Below are positions 1 to 9,088 of a stretch of DNA of 42,746 nucleotides, piece after piece. This DNA comes from a virus. The translations under genes were made by a program, and so were the position numbers. Below the pieces are notes generated by a model. It worked only from the letters and a program-made list of their open reading frames with translations. It did no database searches and was not told the DNA's origin. Each line of letters begins with the position of its first letter. Position 1 is the first letter of the stretch. The stretch lies in the IMG/VR virus record IMGVR_UViG_3300017782_000044, positions 1 to 42,746 of that record, one strand, 5' to 3'.

Positions 1-1
1 A

Positions 2-3000
2 GGATTAAAAACAGGCTTAGGAGATTATGTTGCTACTGTTAGTGGCTTTCCTATGTTGATAGATAATTACTATCTAGAGGCTATGTCAAGTTATAAGACA
101 ACCAATGCTCCTTTTGAAAATCACCCTAACGATAGAAGGCTAAACGTAGAAGCGACATTACTAACTAAAGATATACTAGAAAATGAAAATTACATTATTG
201 GTGAAGATTTTACTGATTTCCCTAGTAGTGGTTTTGGTAGACTTACAGGTAGAAAAGGAGAGGGTTCAAACCAACAAATTGCAGAACGATTTTTTACTTG
301 GTCAGCAAAAACATCAACTACAATATCAGAAACAATTGTTACTAGTGCTGATTCTACTTACTATGGTGATAAAAATTATGGTACAGGAAATATTGTAGGT
401 AAAAAAATAATAATCGGTAAAGATATGGAAGCATTAGGTGTAGAAGTAGGAAGTCTTTTAATACACAATAGTATAAAATATACAATTAGTGCAATAGTAA
501 CTACTGTTAGCACAAATGATTCATTAATTATTAATAGAATTATGACTAATCAAGAGTTACAAACAGAAGTTAACGATGAGTTTGCAAATATATTATGGAT
601 AGAGGCAGGAAACTCTACTTACGGTTGGCCTATGGCAATAGGTAATAGTAATTTTCTAAATATATGGGAAGGATTTCACGATATATCAGGAGTTACTTTT
701 AACTCAACAACTTTTACAATTTTACCACAATTAAACTACGTGTGGACTACATCTATAAATAACCTAAGCGCATCAGTATTAGATAGCCCATTTGCAGTAG
801 AAAATGAGTTAGGTAGTTTGTTATCTAATTTACCTGTTCAAGCAAGACGTATAGATATGGGTATGGCAATAGAAGGAGAAACACCACAATTTGATGAAAT
901 TACAATTACTTCAAGTGTAAGTAGTCAATATATGTTAAGGTTAATGATGAAATTAGAAGGCCAAACTAAATCACCTAACATTGGAACATACTACGAAAGT
1001 GATAAGTTTAGAATGTTATGGAATAGTGCATTAGTAGATAATTGGATGCCACCAACTGCGTTGCCATTTACATACAGTTTTAATAATGTTCCTCAAACTA
1101 CAAAAATGACCTATGATGGTACTTTAAGTAATACAGATGAGTATGGTTCTACACTTGATGCTAGAAATAGTAGTTTTATGCAAATACTAAAAGGAATAAC
1201 TGATAACTCAGGTATAGGTAAAGAAGGTAATGTTACTAAGTTTTCGCATTTGCAGGGTAGAGATGGTAAGTTTGAGTTTAGACCTAAGTATAACTCAGGT
1301 ATTGCTTTTAATAGAGATAATGTTATACTCAGTAATATGAGTATGGATATGACAAAAACAATAGATAGAGTTAGAATATATTATGCAGATGGAGCGTCAT
1401 TTGTGGATTATCCTAAAGACGCATCACCATATGTAAGTACCGCAAAATGGGAAGTTATAGAAGAGCCGCAAATAAAACAACATCACGAAGCACTAGCATT
1501 AGCAGAAGCAGAATATAACACACTAAAAAGCCCTAAATTAAGATTATCATTAACTCCTACTTTAGATAGATTAGATGAAGAGCCTATGCTTACCGGTGGT
1601 AGATACGGATATGTGTCAGACCCACAGGTAGCATTGCAAGGTAGACAAGACATAGATGATGATAGTAGTCAACAACCTGCAAACAGGCATCACGCATGGA
1701 CTTTCTTGGGTACAGGTGGTGTACCTTATCCGGGCATGGTAAACGCCCTAGACGGCAATCAAAAAACTACTACGGATATATACGCTAGGTATGGTGTTAG
1801 CGAGCAAGAAACTACTACCGCAGACACGGCATATAACGACAATTTTTATTGGTATGGGGCAAACTCTCTCTCCAACGCTCTCTCCTGCGTACACGTGCCT
1901 AAGCGTTGCCCTTACGTTAGCGATACTACAAGTAATGAGTTGCGTTTGTTTGTTGCTCTTAAATCAGGACAATCAGGTACAGATATAGACAATGCTGAGT
2001 TTACAATTGGTATTATAGATTATCAATTTAGTGGTAGTGCAGGTACAGGGCCGGGCGGCCCTACACTTGCACATACTGTTGCGTCAGGCTCAGGTACAAA
2101 ATATACTACTCTTGACGTAAAAGAAAATGGTTTTTACGAAATTACTATTCCTAATTCGTATTCATCATCTCTCCATGACGCAGGAGCAAAGTTTGTGTTT
2201 TCGTTTAACGCAGATTACTGTCGCTCTCTCCTGCAACACAGATGCGGCAATCCTAATGGGTCAGACATATTAAAAAATGCACACAATATAGAAGGAATTA
2301 GTTTTACCGGAACAAATACTGACAGTATATTTCCGCTAGGTCTGCGTAATCAAGACATACATTCTGCGGGATTCTCAGGCACAAGAGTAGGTTACTACGC
2401 CCCTAGATTACAAATTATTCCTGATTTTACTTACATCCCTTCTACTTTTGTAACATTGACAGATGCAGGGTTAAATCTAAATAACGAATCACTTGTTATT
2501 ACAGATTGTAATTATTCAATACAAATAGGTAAAATAGACGTAAAACTATCATTAGAAAAAGATGAATCTAAAAAGTCAGAATCTATTATATCTTATTTAT
2601 TTCCTACTCCGCCACCACCACCACCTATTGTACCAATGCAAGTACAACATATGCTAGGGCCACCCGGCCCAATCACAGGCGGAACAGACCCTAATGCGTT
2701 AGATAATATGCCCGCCGGAGATGGTAGTCAAGGTTTTGTAACGGCAGACCCATCAGTTGTAGTTAACCAAGCAGGTAGCGGCATGAATACTAATTCAATA
2801 AATACAATTAGTGTAAGTGCTTATGATAATCTAACAGGCCGTATGGGTCTTAGTGCTGACCAATTTACTGCACAAGGAGAGTTTGCTTTACTAGGACAAA
2901 AAAAGGTTGGTCTTTCTCCATCTGTAATGAAAGGGGCTAACGAGTTTAGCGACATGATAATAGATGGCGGTTCTGCAATAAGGTCATTAGAAGGTTGGTC

Positions 3001-3442
3001 ATTACCACCGACAGGCAACTCTCCTAGTGATGAAGGGCAAGTATTTCACAGGGCTAAAGTTAGCCGAACAGTAAGTGTGCCTTCGGATGTAACGACAGAA
3101 GAAGTAGCCGTAACTGCACTAATAACTTTAGGAGATAGAACACCTTCAAGTGGTGTTGCTAAACTAAATGTAAGACTTGAGTGTTTAGATACCGGTGCTA
3201 AACATACAAGAAACGTAACTATACCTGCGTCTACTGTTAGAAAAAATATATCTTTTATGTCTAACACAAATCTAGATGGGGCATCTAAAACTAGTAATAG
3301 AATAAAAGTAACTATTACTAGAAGAGATGCAACAGAAGATACTTCTGATGATTCTGTTATTATTCACAATCTAGATGTGCAATTTAGAAGAGCAGGTATG
3401 CAAGGTAAATCTGCTAGTGGTACATTTAGGCCGTATCAATGA
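2..3442 (+). CDS. Large tail/baseplate hub or fibre protein (5' end outside window)
   Basis: The frame is open from base 2 with no start needed before the internal ATG at 53, so the protein begins upstream of the window; at least 1146 residues are present. The central part (about nt 1340-1570) pairs a beta-rich segment with an Ala/Glu-rich helix, reminiscent of tail-hub (gpD/gp27-like) proteins, but I cannot prove it. A run of eight prolines interrupted only by Thr lies near nt 2606-2630, probably a linker, followed by a Gly/Pro-rich stretch. The last 150 residues look like a beta-sandwich with Thr/Ser/Val-rich strands, as in receptor-binding tips. The gene is on the same strand as the head genes at the other window edge, which fits a late structural operon. 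Its stop overlaps the convergent nuclease gene by 17 nt. Baseplate hub versus fibre remains open. Confidence 0.6.
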   Translation, partial: GLKTGLGDYVATVSGFPMLIDNYYLEAMSSYKTTNAPFENHPNDRRLNVEATLLTKDILENENYIIGEDFTDFPSSGFGRLTGRKGEGSNQQIAERFFTWSAKTSTTISETIVTSADSTYYGDKNYGTGNIVGKKIIIGKDMEALGVEVGSLLIHNSIKYTISAIVTTVSTNDSLIINRIMTNQELQTEVNDEFANILWIEAGNSTYGWPMAIGNSNFLNIWEGFHDISGVTFNSTTFTILPQLNYVWTTSINNLSASVLDSPFAVENELGSLLSNLPVQARRIDMGMAIEGETPQFDEITITSSVSSQYMLRLMMKLEGQTKSPNIGTYYESDKFRMLWNSALVDNWMPPTALPFTYSFNNVPQTTKMTYDGTLSNTDEYGSTLDARNSSFMQILKGITDNSGIGKEGNVTKFSHLQGRDGKFEFRPKYNSGIAFNRDNVILSNMSMDMTKTIDRVRIYYADGASFVDYPKDASPYVSTAKWEVIEEPQIKQHHEALALAEAEYNTLKSPKLRLSLTPTLDRLDEEPMLTGGRYGYVSDPQVALQGRQDIDDDSSQQPANRHHAWTFLGTGGVPYPGMVNALDGNQKTTTDIYARYGVSEQETTTADTAYNDNFYWYGANSLSNALSCVHVPKRCPYVSDTTSNELRLFVALKSGQSGTDIDNAEFTIGIIDYQFSGSAGTGPGGPTLAHTVASGSGTKYTTLDVKENGFYEITIPNSYSSSLHDAGAKFVFSFNADYCRSLLQHRCGNPNGSDILKNAHNIEGISFTGTNTDSIFPLGLRNQDIHSAGFSGTRVGYYAPRLQIIPDFTYIPSTFVTLTDAGLNLNNESLVITDCNYSIQIGKIDVKLSLEKDESKKSESIISYLFPTPPPPPPIVPMQVQHMLGPPGPITGGTDPNALDNMPAGDGSQGFVTADPSVVVNQAGSGMNTNSINTISVSAYDNLTGRMGLSADQFTAQGEFALLGQKKVGLSPSVMKGANEFSDMIIDGGSAIRSLEGWSLPPTGNSPSDEGQVFHRAKVSRTVSVPSDVTTEEVAVTALITLGDRTPSSGVAKLNVRLECLDTGAKHTRNVTIPASTVRKNISFMSNTNLDGASKTSNRIKVTITRRDATEDTSDDSVIIHNLDVQFRRAGMQGKSASGTFRPYQ

Positions 3443-4142
3443 GTTTTTCTCTTAGGTCTAATATATTTTTGGCTTTGACTCTCCCTATCCCCTCTACTTC
3501 CATTAGAGATTTCTGAGTCATGCGTGAGTGTAGGATTTTAGGTAGACTGCCAAATCTTTTCAGCAACTTCTGAGCATCCTGTTGCGATACTCCGTTTACG
3601 GTAGCAAGCACTTCTACTCTTTGGTCGTGTATAGGCTTGGCTATTGCTCCTTTCATTTCGTCAGTTAGTTTTGCACTAACATTAATTTGTGTGTGGTTTA
3701 AGATTAGCCACTCTACAAAATCATCCATAGTAGGAAACTCCATGTAGCGAAACTTTGGGAATCGCTGATAGAATGTCATCTTGAATTGTCTAATGATTTG
3801 TTTCATTCGGGCTATCTCTATTGCGGCAGTACGTCTACTACCCTTTTGACCACGAACATACGGTTTTAATTGTGTACCATATACTACTAGCATAGGAGTT
3901 TCTACTGCTCTCTCCAAATCTCTTAGTTGGCCTATGATTGTACGGCTTCTCCCTATACCTAGTATCGAGCGGTACAAGTCATTTATCTCTTTTGCTTCTA
4001 TCCCCCAAGTACCCATCATGTAATCTGCGGTAGCCATTCGCATTACTTTTGCCTCTCCTGTATCTGAGAGTTTAGCATCTCCCATACGCATAAGTAATTT
4101 AGCAATTAGTTTTGGGTTCTCTCTATCATCAACAAGAAGCAC
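3426..4142 (-). CDS. XPF/ERCC4-type structure-specific nuclease with C-terminal HhH
   Basis: 238 residues. The N-terminus carries the ERCC4 signature VDDRE (residues 4-8), followed by ADY (39-41, in place of GDY) and GIEAKEINDL (47-56), which corresponds to the family's ERKxxxD catalytic motif but has Ala where Arg is usual. Residues about 174-234 form a tandem helix-hairpin-helix (VNGVSQQDAQKLL, then VEGIGRVKAKNIL), the DNA-binding module of XPF/Hef/Mus81. The family cuts branched or flapped DNA, so a role in replication fork or recombination processing is likely. The start is GTG at 4142; a TATA-like box centred at 4167 lies 25 nt upstream, so the transcript is probably leaderless and monocistronic. 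The Glu and Lys of the catalytic motif are kept, so activity is plausible. Confidence 0.85.
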   Translation of the reverse strand: MLLVDDRENPKLIAKLLMRMGDAKLSDTGEAKVMRMATADYMMGTWGIEAKEINDLYRSILGIGRSRTIIGQLRDLERAVETPMLVVYGTQLKPYVRGQKGSRRTAAIEIARMKQIIRQFKMTFYQRFPKFRYMEFPTMDDFVEWLILNHTQINVSAKLTDEMKGAIAKPIHDQRVEVLATVNGVSQQDAQKLLKRFGSLPKILHSRMTQKSLMEVEGIGRVKAKNILDLREKLIDTA

Positions 4143-4162
4143 AAACCTACGGAGTTATTGTT

Positions 4163-4171
4163 AGTATAAAA
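4163..4171 (-). promoter_or_regulatory. TATA box of the ERCC4 nuclease gene
   Basis: Minus-strand TTTTATACT centred 25 nt before the GTG start at 4142, the register seen at most other promoters here. A single TTTTGTAACG copy, one of only two far from the right-hand cluster, lies just upstream at 4182-4191. Confidence 0.6.
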
Positions 4172-4191
4172 GAAGTTACTATTTTGTAACG

Positions 4192-4335
4192 TTACTTATA
4201 TTGTAGTTTGAGTACAAAAAAAGTTAGCAAACCAACAAGACCTATCACAATACCTAAGCCTGTTAATTCAGACCAATCTATCGCAAGGTGTTCACTTACT
4301 ATTGAGTTAATTATTCTTTCATCTACTTGAATCAT
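4192..4335 (-). CDS. 47-residue single-pass membrane protein
   Basis: A small ORF read directly from the sequence, MIQVDERIINSIV... to ...VLKLQYK. Residues about 24-42 (GLGIVIGLVGLLTFFVL) form one strong hydrophobic segment followed by a basic tail, so an N-out, C-in single-pass protein is likely. Its ATG overlaps the TGA of the upstream zinc-ribbon ORF in an ATGA junction, the translational-coupling pattern used throughout this operon, which supports it being a real gene. It is the last gene of the primase operon. Holin-like or membrane-anchor roles are possible but nothing identifies one. Confidence 0.6.
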   Translation of the reverse strand: MIQVDERIINSIVSEHLAIDWSELTGLGIVIGLVGLLTFFVLKLQYK

Positions 4336-4460
4336 ATTATACACGCTCCATCACCACAACAAGATGATATTTTATTTTTACAGTTAAGACAAGTCATAGA
4401 GCCATGCAAATCCATGAAGCCTTTGTCACTACGGCACATAGGGCAGATTTGTTTTTGCAT
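4332..4460 (-). CDS. 42-residue zinc-ribbon microprotein
   Basis: The ORF starts MQKQICPMCRSDKG and contains CPMC (6-9), CLNC (24-27) and a terminal CCGDGAC, so two CxxC knuckles and an extra Cys cluster typical of a zinc ribbon. Its ATG overlaps the primase stop (TAATG) and its stop overlaps the next ATG (ATGA). Being between primase and a membrane microprotein in one operon, it may bind nucleic acid or a replication protein, but the function is unknown. Confidence 0.65.
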   Translation of the reverse strand: MQKQICPMCRSDKGFMDLHGSMTCLNCKNKISSCCGDGACII

Positions 4461-5464
4461 TAGTGCATTCCCCCATGTGCCCAACAGTTAGTACCATCGC
4501 AGATACCGTGATTCCTATACCAAGATGCAGAAGGCGACCTTTTGTATTCCATGATGCTTTCTACATGGTGTCTTGTGATTACTTCATTGAAGTCACGCCA
4601 TCCTAGACTACGCATAAACTCAACCATCTTGTCTGCCATCTCACGCTTCTGTTGTAGAGTGAGGCTAGAAGGGTCAGCAAACATCCTTAATTCTTCGGCC
4701 ATGTATTGTGCTAGAGCAACCCTGATGTGATGCTTAGGGTTCTCATGCTTTATCGCTGAGTCTAAGCAAGGTGGTATTGGTATCTGACCAACACTAGATA
4801 TATCGCCCGTAAACTCCCTCTTGATTACATCTATTTCCTTCATAGGATTCTTAGCAATCCATGTCACTATATCGAATGTAGAATTAGGTAGGTTGCCTCT
4901 ATATGGGTCTAGATGTCTAAACTCGGCACTAGGGCTAGTAGGTATTTTGAAATCTAAATTGGTCATAAAACTTTTAGCACAAATGTTTACGCACCATTTG
5001 TTTCTCTTAGGATTGAATGTATCGGGTACTCTTGTAAGTTTTAGTGGGTTGCCTACACCATCTAGTGTCTTTAGACCTTCTGCCATCTTAGTCTGATAGC
5101 GGTGAATGTGTTTAGAAATTGCCTGACCCATAACAGGTGAAGCAAAGAATTGATGAATGTGAAAACCCCTGCCTGTAAAGACTAAACGAACATCGCCGTT
5201 AAGCCTATTTAGAAGCGTTCTAACGTCATCTTTTACGTCAGATAGGCTACCCCCCTCTAGCATATCAAAATCCCACCACGCTCGGTCTATGACCACAGAA
5301 TCAGCATCTATTTTCCAACGCCTAACAGGGTGTCTAGAACCATACGCATATAGACTAGTGTAGCAGGATGATTTGCCATTTAGTTTTAGGATATAATTAT
5401 TGAAGTCATCTACGGACTCACATACCTGACGGCGTAGCCCTATCTCACGTGGAAAATCTAACAT
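4460..5464 (-). CDS. Archaeo-eukaryotic primase (AEP) catalytic subunit
   Basis: 334 residues from the ATG at 5464; a GTG 27 nt further upstream would overlap the preceding gene, while 5464 leaves a 2-nt gap after that stop, the same spacing as at the junction before it. AEP motifs: WWDFDM (63-68) supplies the acidic metal-binding pair, GRGFHIH (98-104) is the sGxGxHhH-like motif, and RVPDTFNPKRNKW (145-157) holds the conserved basic/nucleotide region. These fit a PriS-like polymerase that makes primers for the virus's PolB. The C-terminal third is helical and ends in a CxxxNCWAHGG segment. It lies in an operon with a Cas4-like nuclease and two zinc-ribbon proteins. No PriL-like subunit was recognised. 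Confidence 0.85.
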   Translation of the reverse strand: MLDFPREIGLRRQVCESVDDFNNYILKLNGKSSCYTSLYAYGSRHPVRRWKIDADSVVIDRAWWDFDMLEGGSLSDVKDDVRTLLNRLNGDVRLVFTGRGFHIHQFFASPVMGQAISKHIHRYQTKMAEGLKTLDGVGNPLKLTRVPDTFNPKRNKWCVNICAKSFMTNLDFKIPTSPSAEFRHLDPYRGNLPNSTFDIVTWIAKNPMKEIDVIKREFTGDISSVGQIPIPPCLDSAIKHENPKHHIRVALAQYMAEELRMFADPSSLTLQQKREMADKMVEFMRSLGWRDFNEVITRHHVESIMEYKRSPSASWYRNHGICDGTNCWAHGGMH

Positions 5465-5466
5465 AA

Positions 5467-5628
5467 CTATACCTCTTGTTGGTTGCCGCACTCACAGGCG
5501 GCGATAGTGACTATTTCAGGCTTGTGTCCTTCTTGCCCTATGACACGTACAACATCCTCAAAACCTTCCCACTTATCATCACTACCGCAAGCGGCACAAA
5601 CTAATACTTTTGACCTATCTATATTCAT
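5467..5628 (-). CDS. 53-residue zinc-ribbon protein
   Basis: A small ORF beginning MNIDRSKVLVCAACGSDD, with CAAC at 11-14 and CECG at 45-48, a classical four-Cys zinc ribbon. It sits exactly 2 nt after the Cas4-like stop and 2 nt before the primase start, so it is part of the same polycistronic message. Zinc ribbons this small often bind DNA or RNA or act as protein adaptors; here a primase or nuclease partner is possible. Confidence 0.65.
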   Translation of the reverse strand: MNIDRSKVLVCAACGSDDKWEGFEDVVRVIGQEGHKPEIVTIAACECGNQQEV

Positions 5629-5630
5629 AA

Positions 5631-6464
5631 TTACGCACCTGTTAATTCTTCTTCACAACTCAGGCAAAACTCGCACCATAGGGGGCAGAAGTATTCACTC
5701 CATTTCATAGGCCATTGTTGGAGTGTTAAGTCAGACACAGTATCACTTAAAGATTCCTCAAAAGCATTTATACTACGTTTACCTATTGGCTCTAAAATTG
5801 CAATTCCCTGCTCAGGCCCAAGCCATAGTTTCTTACCACGTTTGTTTTCTTCCAACAATAACTTGTCGTTAATGTCTATTTCGTAGTCAGGAGATATGTA
5901 TAGGAAATGTGTAGGCTCTTCATACTTTTCAAGTAACTGTAACATTCTACGATAGTAGATTAATTCTTTTCTAGTCCTTGCAAGTTTGCCTGTATTCATC
6001 TTACCTGTTTTTAACTCAACAATAACTAGCCCTAGACCTTCTACTCGGATAAGCCCGTCAATCATACCTACCCAAATAATACTTTTACCTCGATAGTTTT
6101 CATATATTTCGTGTTTTACTTCTGCTTCTACTATCTCAAAAGAACCCAAGTCATGTGCTATCTGATGTAATAATATTTCTAAGGTTTCAACTCCCATGTC
6201 GCCTTCTACTTCGTTGGCTATCGCAGACTCTTTGATTGTGTGTGAGCCTTTGAGAAGGCCATCTTCCATAACCTGATGAACCCTGCCACCACGTATGGCC
6301 GCTTCACTAGCGGGTGCGGAAGGTAGCCCTGCACAGTATTTCCAATAGTATTGTCTAGGACACATTATGTACGTCATCAGGGATGACTTACTTATTCTTA
6401 GGTTATCAGCATCCGCAGGAATGTAAGAAGAGGCTTCTTTCTGTTCTGCGGTAGCGAGAGGCAT
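5631..6464 (-). CDS. Cas4/RecB-like PD-(D/E)XK exonuclease with Fe-S cysteines
   Basis: 277 residues. The PD-(D/E)XK core is visible: GGRVHQVMEDG (59-69), GMIDG with Asp136, and VELKTGK with Glu150 and Lys152, followed by a QxxxY-like helix with YYRRML. One Cys lies at 35 (MCPRQYY) and four more near the end at 260, 264, 267 and 270 (CPLWCEFCLSC), the arrangement that ligates an iron-sulphur cluster in Cas4 and AddB nucleases. Cas4-like nucleases are common in archaeal viruses, where they process ends for recombination-dependent replication. No cas1, cas2 or array is present, so a CRISPR adaptation role is not suggested. Confidence 0.85.
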   Translation of the reverse strand: MPLATAEQKEASSYIPADADNLRISKSSLMTYIMCPRQYYWKYCAGLPSAPASEAAIRGGRVHQVMEDGLLKGSHTIKESAIANEVEGDMGVETLEILLHQIAHDLGSFEIVEAEVKHEIYENYRGKSIIWVGMIDGLIRVEGLGLVIVELKTGKMNTGKLARTRKELIYYRRMLQLLEKYEEPTHFLYISPDYEIDINDKLLLEENKRGKKLWLGPEQGIAILEPIGKRSINAFEESLSDTVSDLTLQQWPMKWSEYFCPLWCEFCLSCEEELTGA

Positions 6465-6468
6465 ATCA

Positions 6469-6831
6469 TCACTCTTCTTCTTCTACTAAATCAACCTCAT
6501 TCAGACTAACTTGTGTAGAGTTATGTAGATTCTGACCGCAATGGGGGCAAGAATCTGATTGCTCCACACCGTCTAATTCAGGTCTAATTACTTCTTCTTT
6601 ACAATTAGCACAAGTTATCTTTGTTATCAATCCTTCTTTGTCTAGCATAGCGTAGATTAAATGATTTAGTTTGAGTATATCGTTAGCGGCCGCTTGAGCG
6701 AATCCCGCAAACTCCATTCCTAGTGCATCTAATTTGTTGATTACTGCGTCTTGCTGAGTGGATAACTCGCTTACACGTGCATCTACCTGCTTTACAGTCC
6801 TCTTACCTGTCATTTTTCTGCTTCTACTCAT
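6469..6831 (-). CDS. Coiled-coil zinc-ribbon protein
   Basis: 120 residues: a basic N-terminus (MSRSRKMTGKRT), a heptad-rich helix at about 15-60 likely to form a coiled coil, a four-Cys zinc ribbon (CANC at about 74-77 and CPHC at about 94-97) and a very acidic tail. It is the first gene of the Cas4-primase operon and is preceded by a TATA box 25 nt upstream of its ATG. The combination suggests an oligomeric nucleic-acid or replisome adaptor. Function unknown. Confidence 0.7.
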   Translation of the reverse strand: MSRSRKMTGKRTVKQVDARVSELSTQQDAVINKLDALGMEFAGFAQAAANDILKLNHLIYAMLDKEGLITKITCANCKEEVIRPELDGVEQSDSCPHCGQNLHNSTQVSLNEVDLVEEEE

Positions 6832-6851
6832 ACATATACCACCCTAATCAT

Positions 6852-6860
6852 GCTTATAAA
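6852..6860 (-). promoter_or_regulatory. TATA box of the Cas4-primase operon
   Basis: Minus-strand TTTATAAGC, centred 25 nt before the ATG at 6831, followed by ATGATTAGGG. Similar TTTATA-N2-CATGATT contexts recur at 12540, 15612 and 20659. The operon is therefore probably leaderless. Confidence 0.65.
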
Positions 6861-6865
6861 CAATC

Positions 6866-9088
6866 CTACAACCACGCTAAATGTCCTATCCCTTGCAAAC
6901 TGTTGTGTAGAGGCTGAGTATTCCAACCCATAATCTCGTAGTAGGGAGTTACTTTCTTAATCAAAAACTTGTCTGCTATGTATTTGTAGCCGATGTTATA
7001 TCTACCCTCAATGTCTTTTGGGTCATCGAATGCAATATACTTACCCTTATCATTTAGTGTGACCTTGAAGAAAGACCCACGCTTGTAATTCTTACCTAGA
7101 TACTCGTTAGCCCATGCCGCACCCGCACTAGTGCCTGATAGGACTTTGTACTCATGTAGATTTCTGTCTAATTTACCTTTCATACAAAGAGAAAGTGGGT
7201 CTGCTTCACCGCTCACAATACTATCAATAGTTACTTTTAGGTGATTGGTAACATCATTCTCCGTCTGCTTGGTGAGTAGACCGTAGATAATATCCTGCAT
7301 CGCATCCTTCATCACCTGTGGCATACGGGATTGCTTCATTTCTATTCCTTTGATGTATAGTTTCTCAGAATGCTCTTGCCCGTCAGTCCATGTGACTAGA
7401 CCTGCGTATCTGTTTTTAGCAATCAGTATCATGCTATCGCACCACTTCTCAAACTGTACTTCTATCGGACTTAGTTTTTTGTTAATAATATCTATCATAC
7501 CTTCCAAGAATGAACGATTACCACAACTTACAAATACGCTATCAGTATGTCCGTATAATACTTTTAGCCCCACACTTTCAGACATCTGCTTGAGTCTATC
7601 AAGAGTCTGTCGAGAAGTGAATGTGATTGCGGCCGCTAATTCAGGATGATACATACCATACTTAGCATCACCACACACACCATACATAGAAGCGACTAGG
7701 GATTTGCAAGCAAACTGCATGGTATCGAACACCTGCTTGTCATCTTCGGTTGTAGCAGATTTCATCTCACCCTTGTAGTGGTTACGAAGGTCAGTCATCT
7801 TATCCATGAGCCTTACTAGAAGCCCTTTGTTATCCTTAGAGAATCTTGTACCGTTACCACAATCATCTCCGTTTTCATCTAGAGTTTCCCAACTGATATT
7901 GTGTAGAGAAGCGTTGCTATGATACATTGCTTTTATGTCAAGAATACCTACGTTGTCATAAACACCTTGTTCTACATCCATGACATCTGCTCCTGAATAA
8001 TCTATCTTCGCAAACTGTGGATTAGTAGGTATTCGTCTACCAAACTCTTTATCCTGCAAAGCAAGACAACTGAACATCTTAGTGATAAAAGGAGTAGTCC
8101 TGATGTCACATTGTACGATGTGTTGTAAAGAGAGATAGTAGTTTATCGCATTTACTTTTGCGTCTAATTTAGGTAGCAACTCAACGTCTTTTCTAGAGTA
8201 GTCTAGATACAACGGCAAGTCGCTAAGGAATGTGTCGTGTCCGTCAGGCAACTCAACTTTCTTTTCCCCTAACAATTCATGCGATACATTGTCTAGAGAA
8301 TAGCCTGAAAGTTTGCCGTTCTTCAACTCCCATAGTTTAGATACCGCCACCATCAAATCAATACACAACCTACCTACGATTGGTTGCGACCAATCTTTGT
8401 ATTCGTATCTGAGTCTTCGCATAGGGGATAGGCTCTTCGGGTCTAGACCGTTGCGGTTACAACGCTCTATGATTTGCTTTATGTCAGCACCAACAACGAA
8501 CCAACCTGCTATAACATCAGGGTCGTGGTCATCCATAGTACGTAGGAAATCTAGTAGCATGGCTTTCTCAGTAGGAAACTCCCTTGCAGGTTCTTCGTAT
8601 TTGTAACCACCATATTCTTCATGTGTCCTCTTCAACTCTATACCTTTGTTGATGAACCACACATATTCTTTTCCGCTAAAAGAATCTCTAACTACCATCA
8701 CACGCATTTCGTTTGTAACGGGATTCCATTCGCAATCTAGATACCATATTCTGTGTTCGTAGTTTGGTACAGGTTCTTCTCCGTTAAGGATTCTATCAGA
8801 CATCACCCTATTGATGTAGGGAACGTTTGCTTCCCATGTTCTGTAACCTCTAGATTCAGCATCATCACGTATTTCTTTTATGTTAAAAGATTTAGGTACT
8901 GTAATCTTAGTAAGGTTCTCACCGTATAGTCCTGTATATCCTGCTTCTTTAGTACCACCAAAATTACTAGAGTGTTTGCTTTCTACAAAGCAGTAGGCAG
9001 GAGAGGAAAAGTCAGCAACCTTACGTTGCCTATTCTCATCACGGTATCTAACTCTAACCTTGTTAGACCTGACAGTTTCAATTATCAT
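6866..9088 (-). CDS. polB: Family B DNA polymerase
   Basis: 740 residues from the ATG at 9088, which overlaps the end of the upstream HTH gene; a longer frame to 9166 would lie inside that gene. Exonuclease motifs: LDCEWN (Asp118, Glu120), AGWFVVGADI (194-203) and YSRKD (297-301). Polymerase motifs: A, LDIKAMYHS with Asp384; B, KSLVASMYG (462-470, Ser where Asn is usual); C, YGHTDS (512-517), where the first Asp of the usual DTD is His but catalytic Asp516 is kept; then KNRY (558-561). Proofreading and synthesis therefore both look intact. It ends an operon with ssDNA-binding protein, RecA-fold ATPase, clamp and HTH protein, i.e. the core replisome. A GTTACTTTTA motif lies inside it at 7231. 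Confidence 0.95.
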   Translation of the reverse strand: MIIETVRSNKVRVRYRDENRQRKVADFSSPAYCFVESKHSSNFGGTKEAGYTGLYGENLTKITVPKSFNIKEIRDDAESRGYRTWEANVPYINRVMSDRILNGEEPVPNYEHRIWYLDCEWNPVTNEMRVMVVRDSFSGKEYVWFINKGIELKRTHEEYGGYKYEEPAREFPTEKAMLLDFLRTMDDHDPDVIAGWFVVGADIKQIIERCNRNGLDPKSLSPMRRLRYEYKDWSQPIVGRLCIDLMVAVSKLWELKNGKLSGYSLDNVSHELLGEKKVELPDGHDTFLSDLPLYLDYSRKDVELLPKLDAKVNAINYYLSLQHIVQCDIRTTPFITKMFSCLALQDKEFGRRIPTNPQFAKIDYSGADVMDVEQGVYDNVGILDIKAMYHSNASLHNISWETLDENGDDCGNGTRFSKDNKGLLVRLMDKMTDLRNHYKGEMKSATTEDDKQVFDTMQFACKSLVASMYGVCGDAKYGMYHPELAAAITFTSRQTLDRLKQMSESVGLKVLYGHTDSVFVSCGNRSFLEGMIDIINKKLSPIEVQFEKWCDSMILIAKNRYAGLVTWTDGQEHSEKLYIKGIEMKQSRMPQVMKDAMQDIIYGLLTKQTENDVTNHLKVTIDSIVSGEADPLSLCMKGKLDRNLHEYKVLSGTSAGAAWANEYLGKNYKRGSFFKVTLNDKGKYIAFDDPKDIEGRYNIGYKYIADKFLIKKVTPYYEIMGWNTQPLHNSLQGIGHLAWL

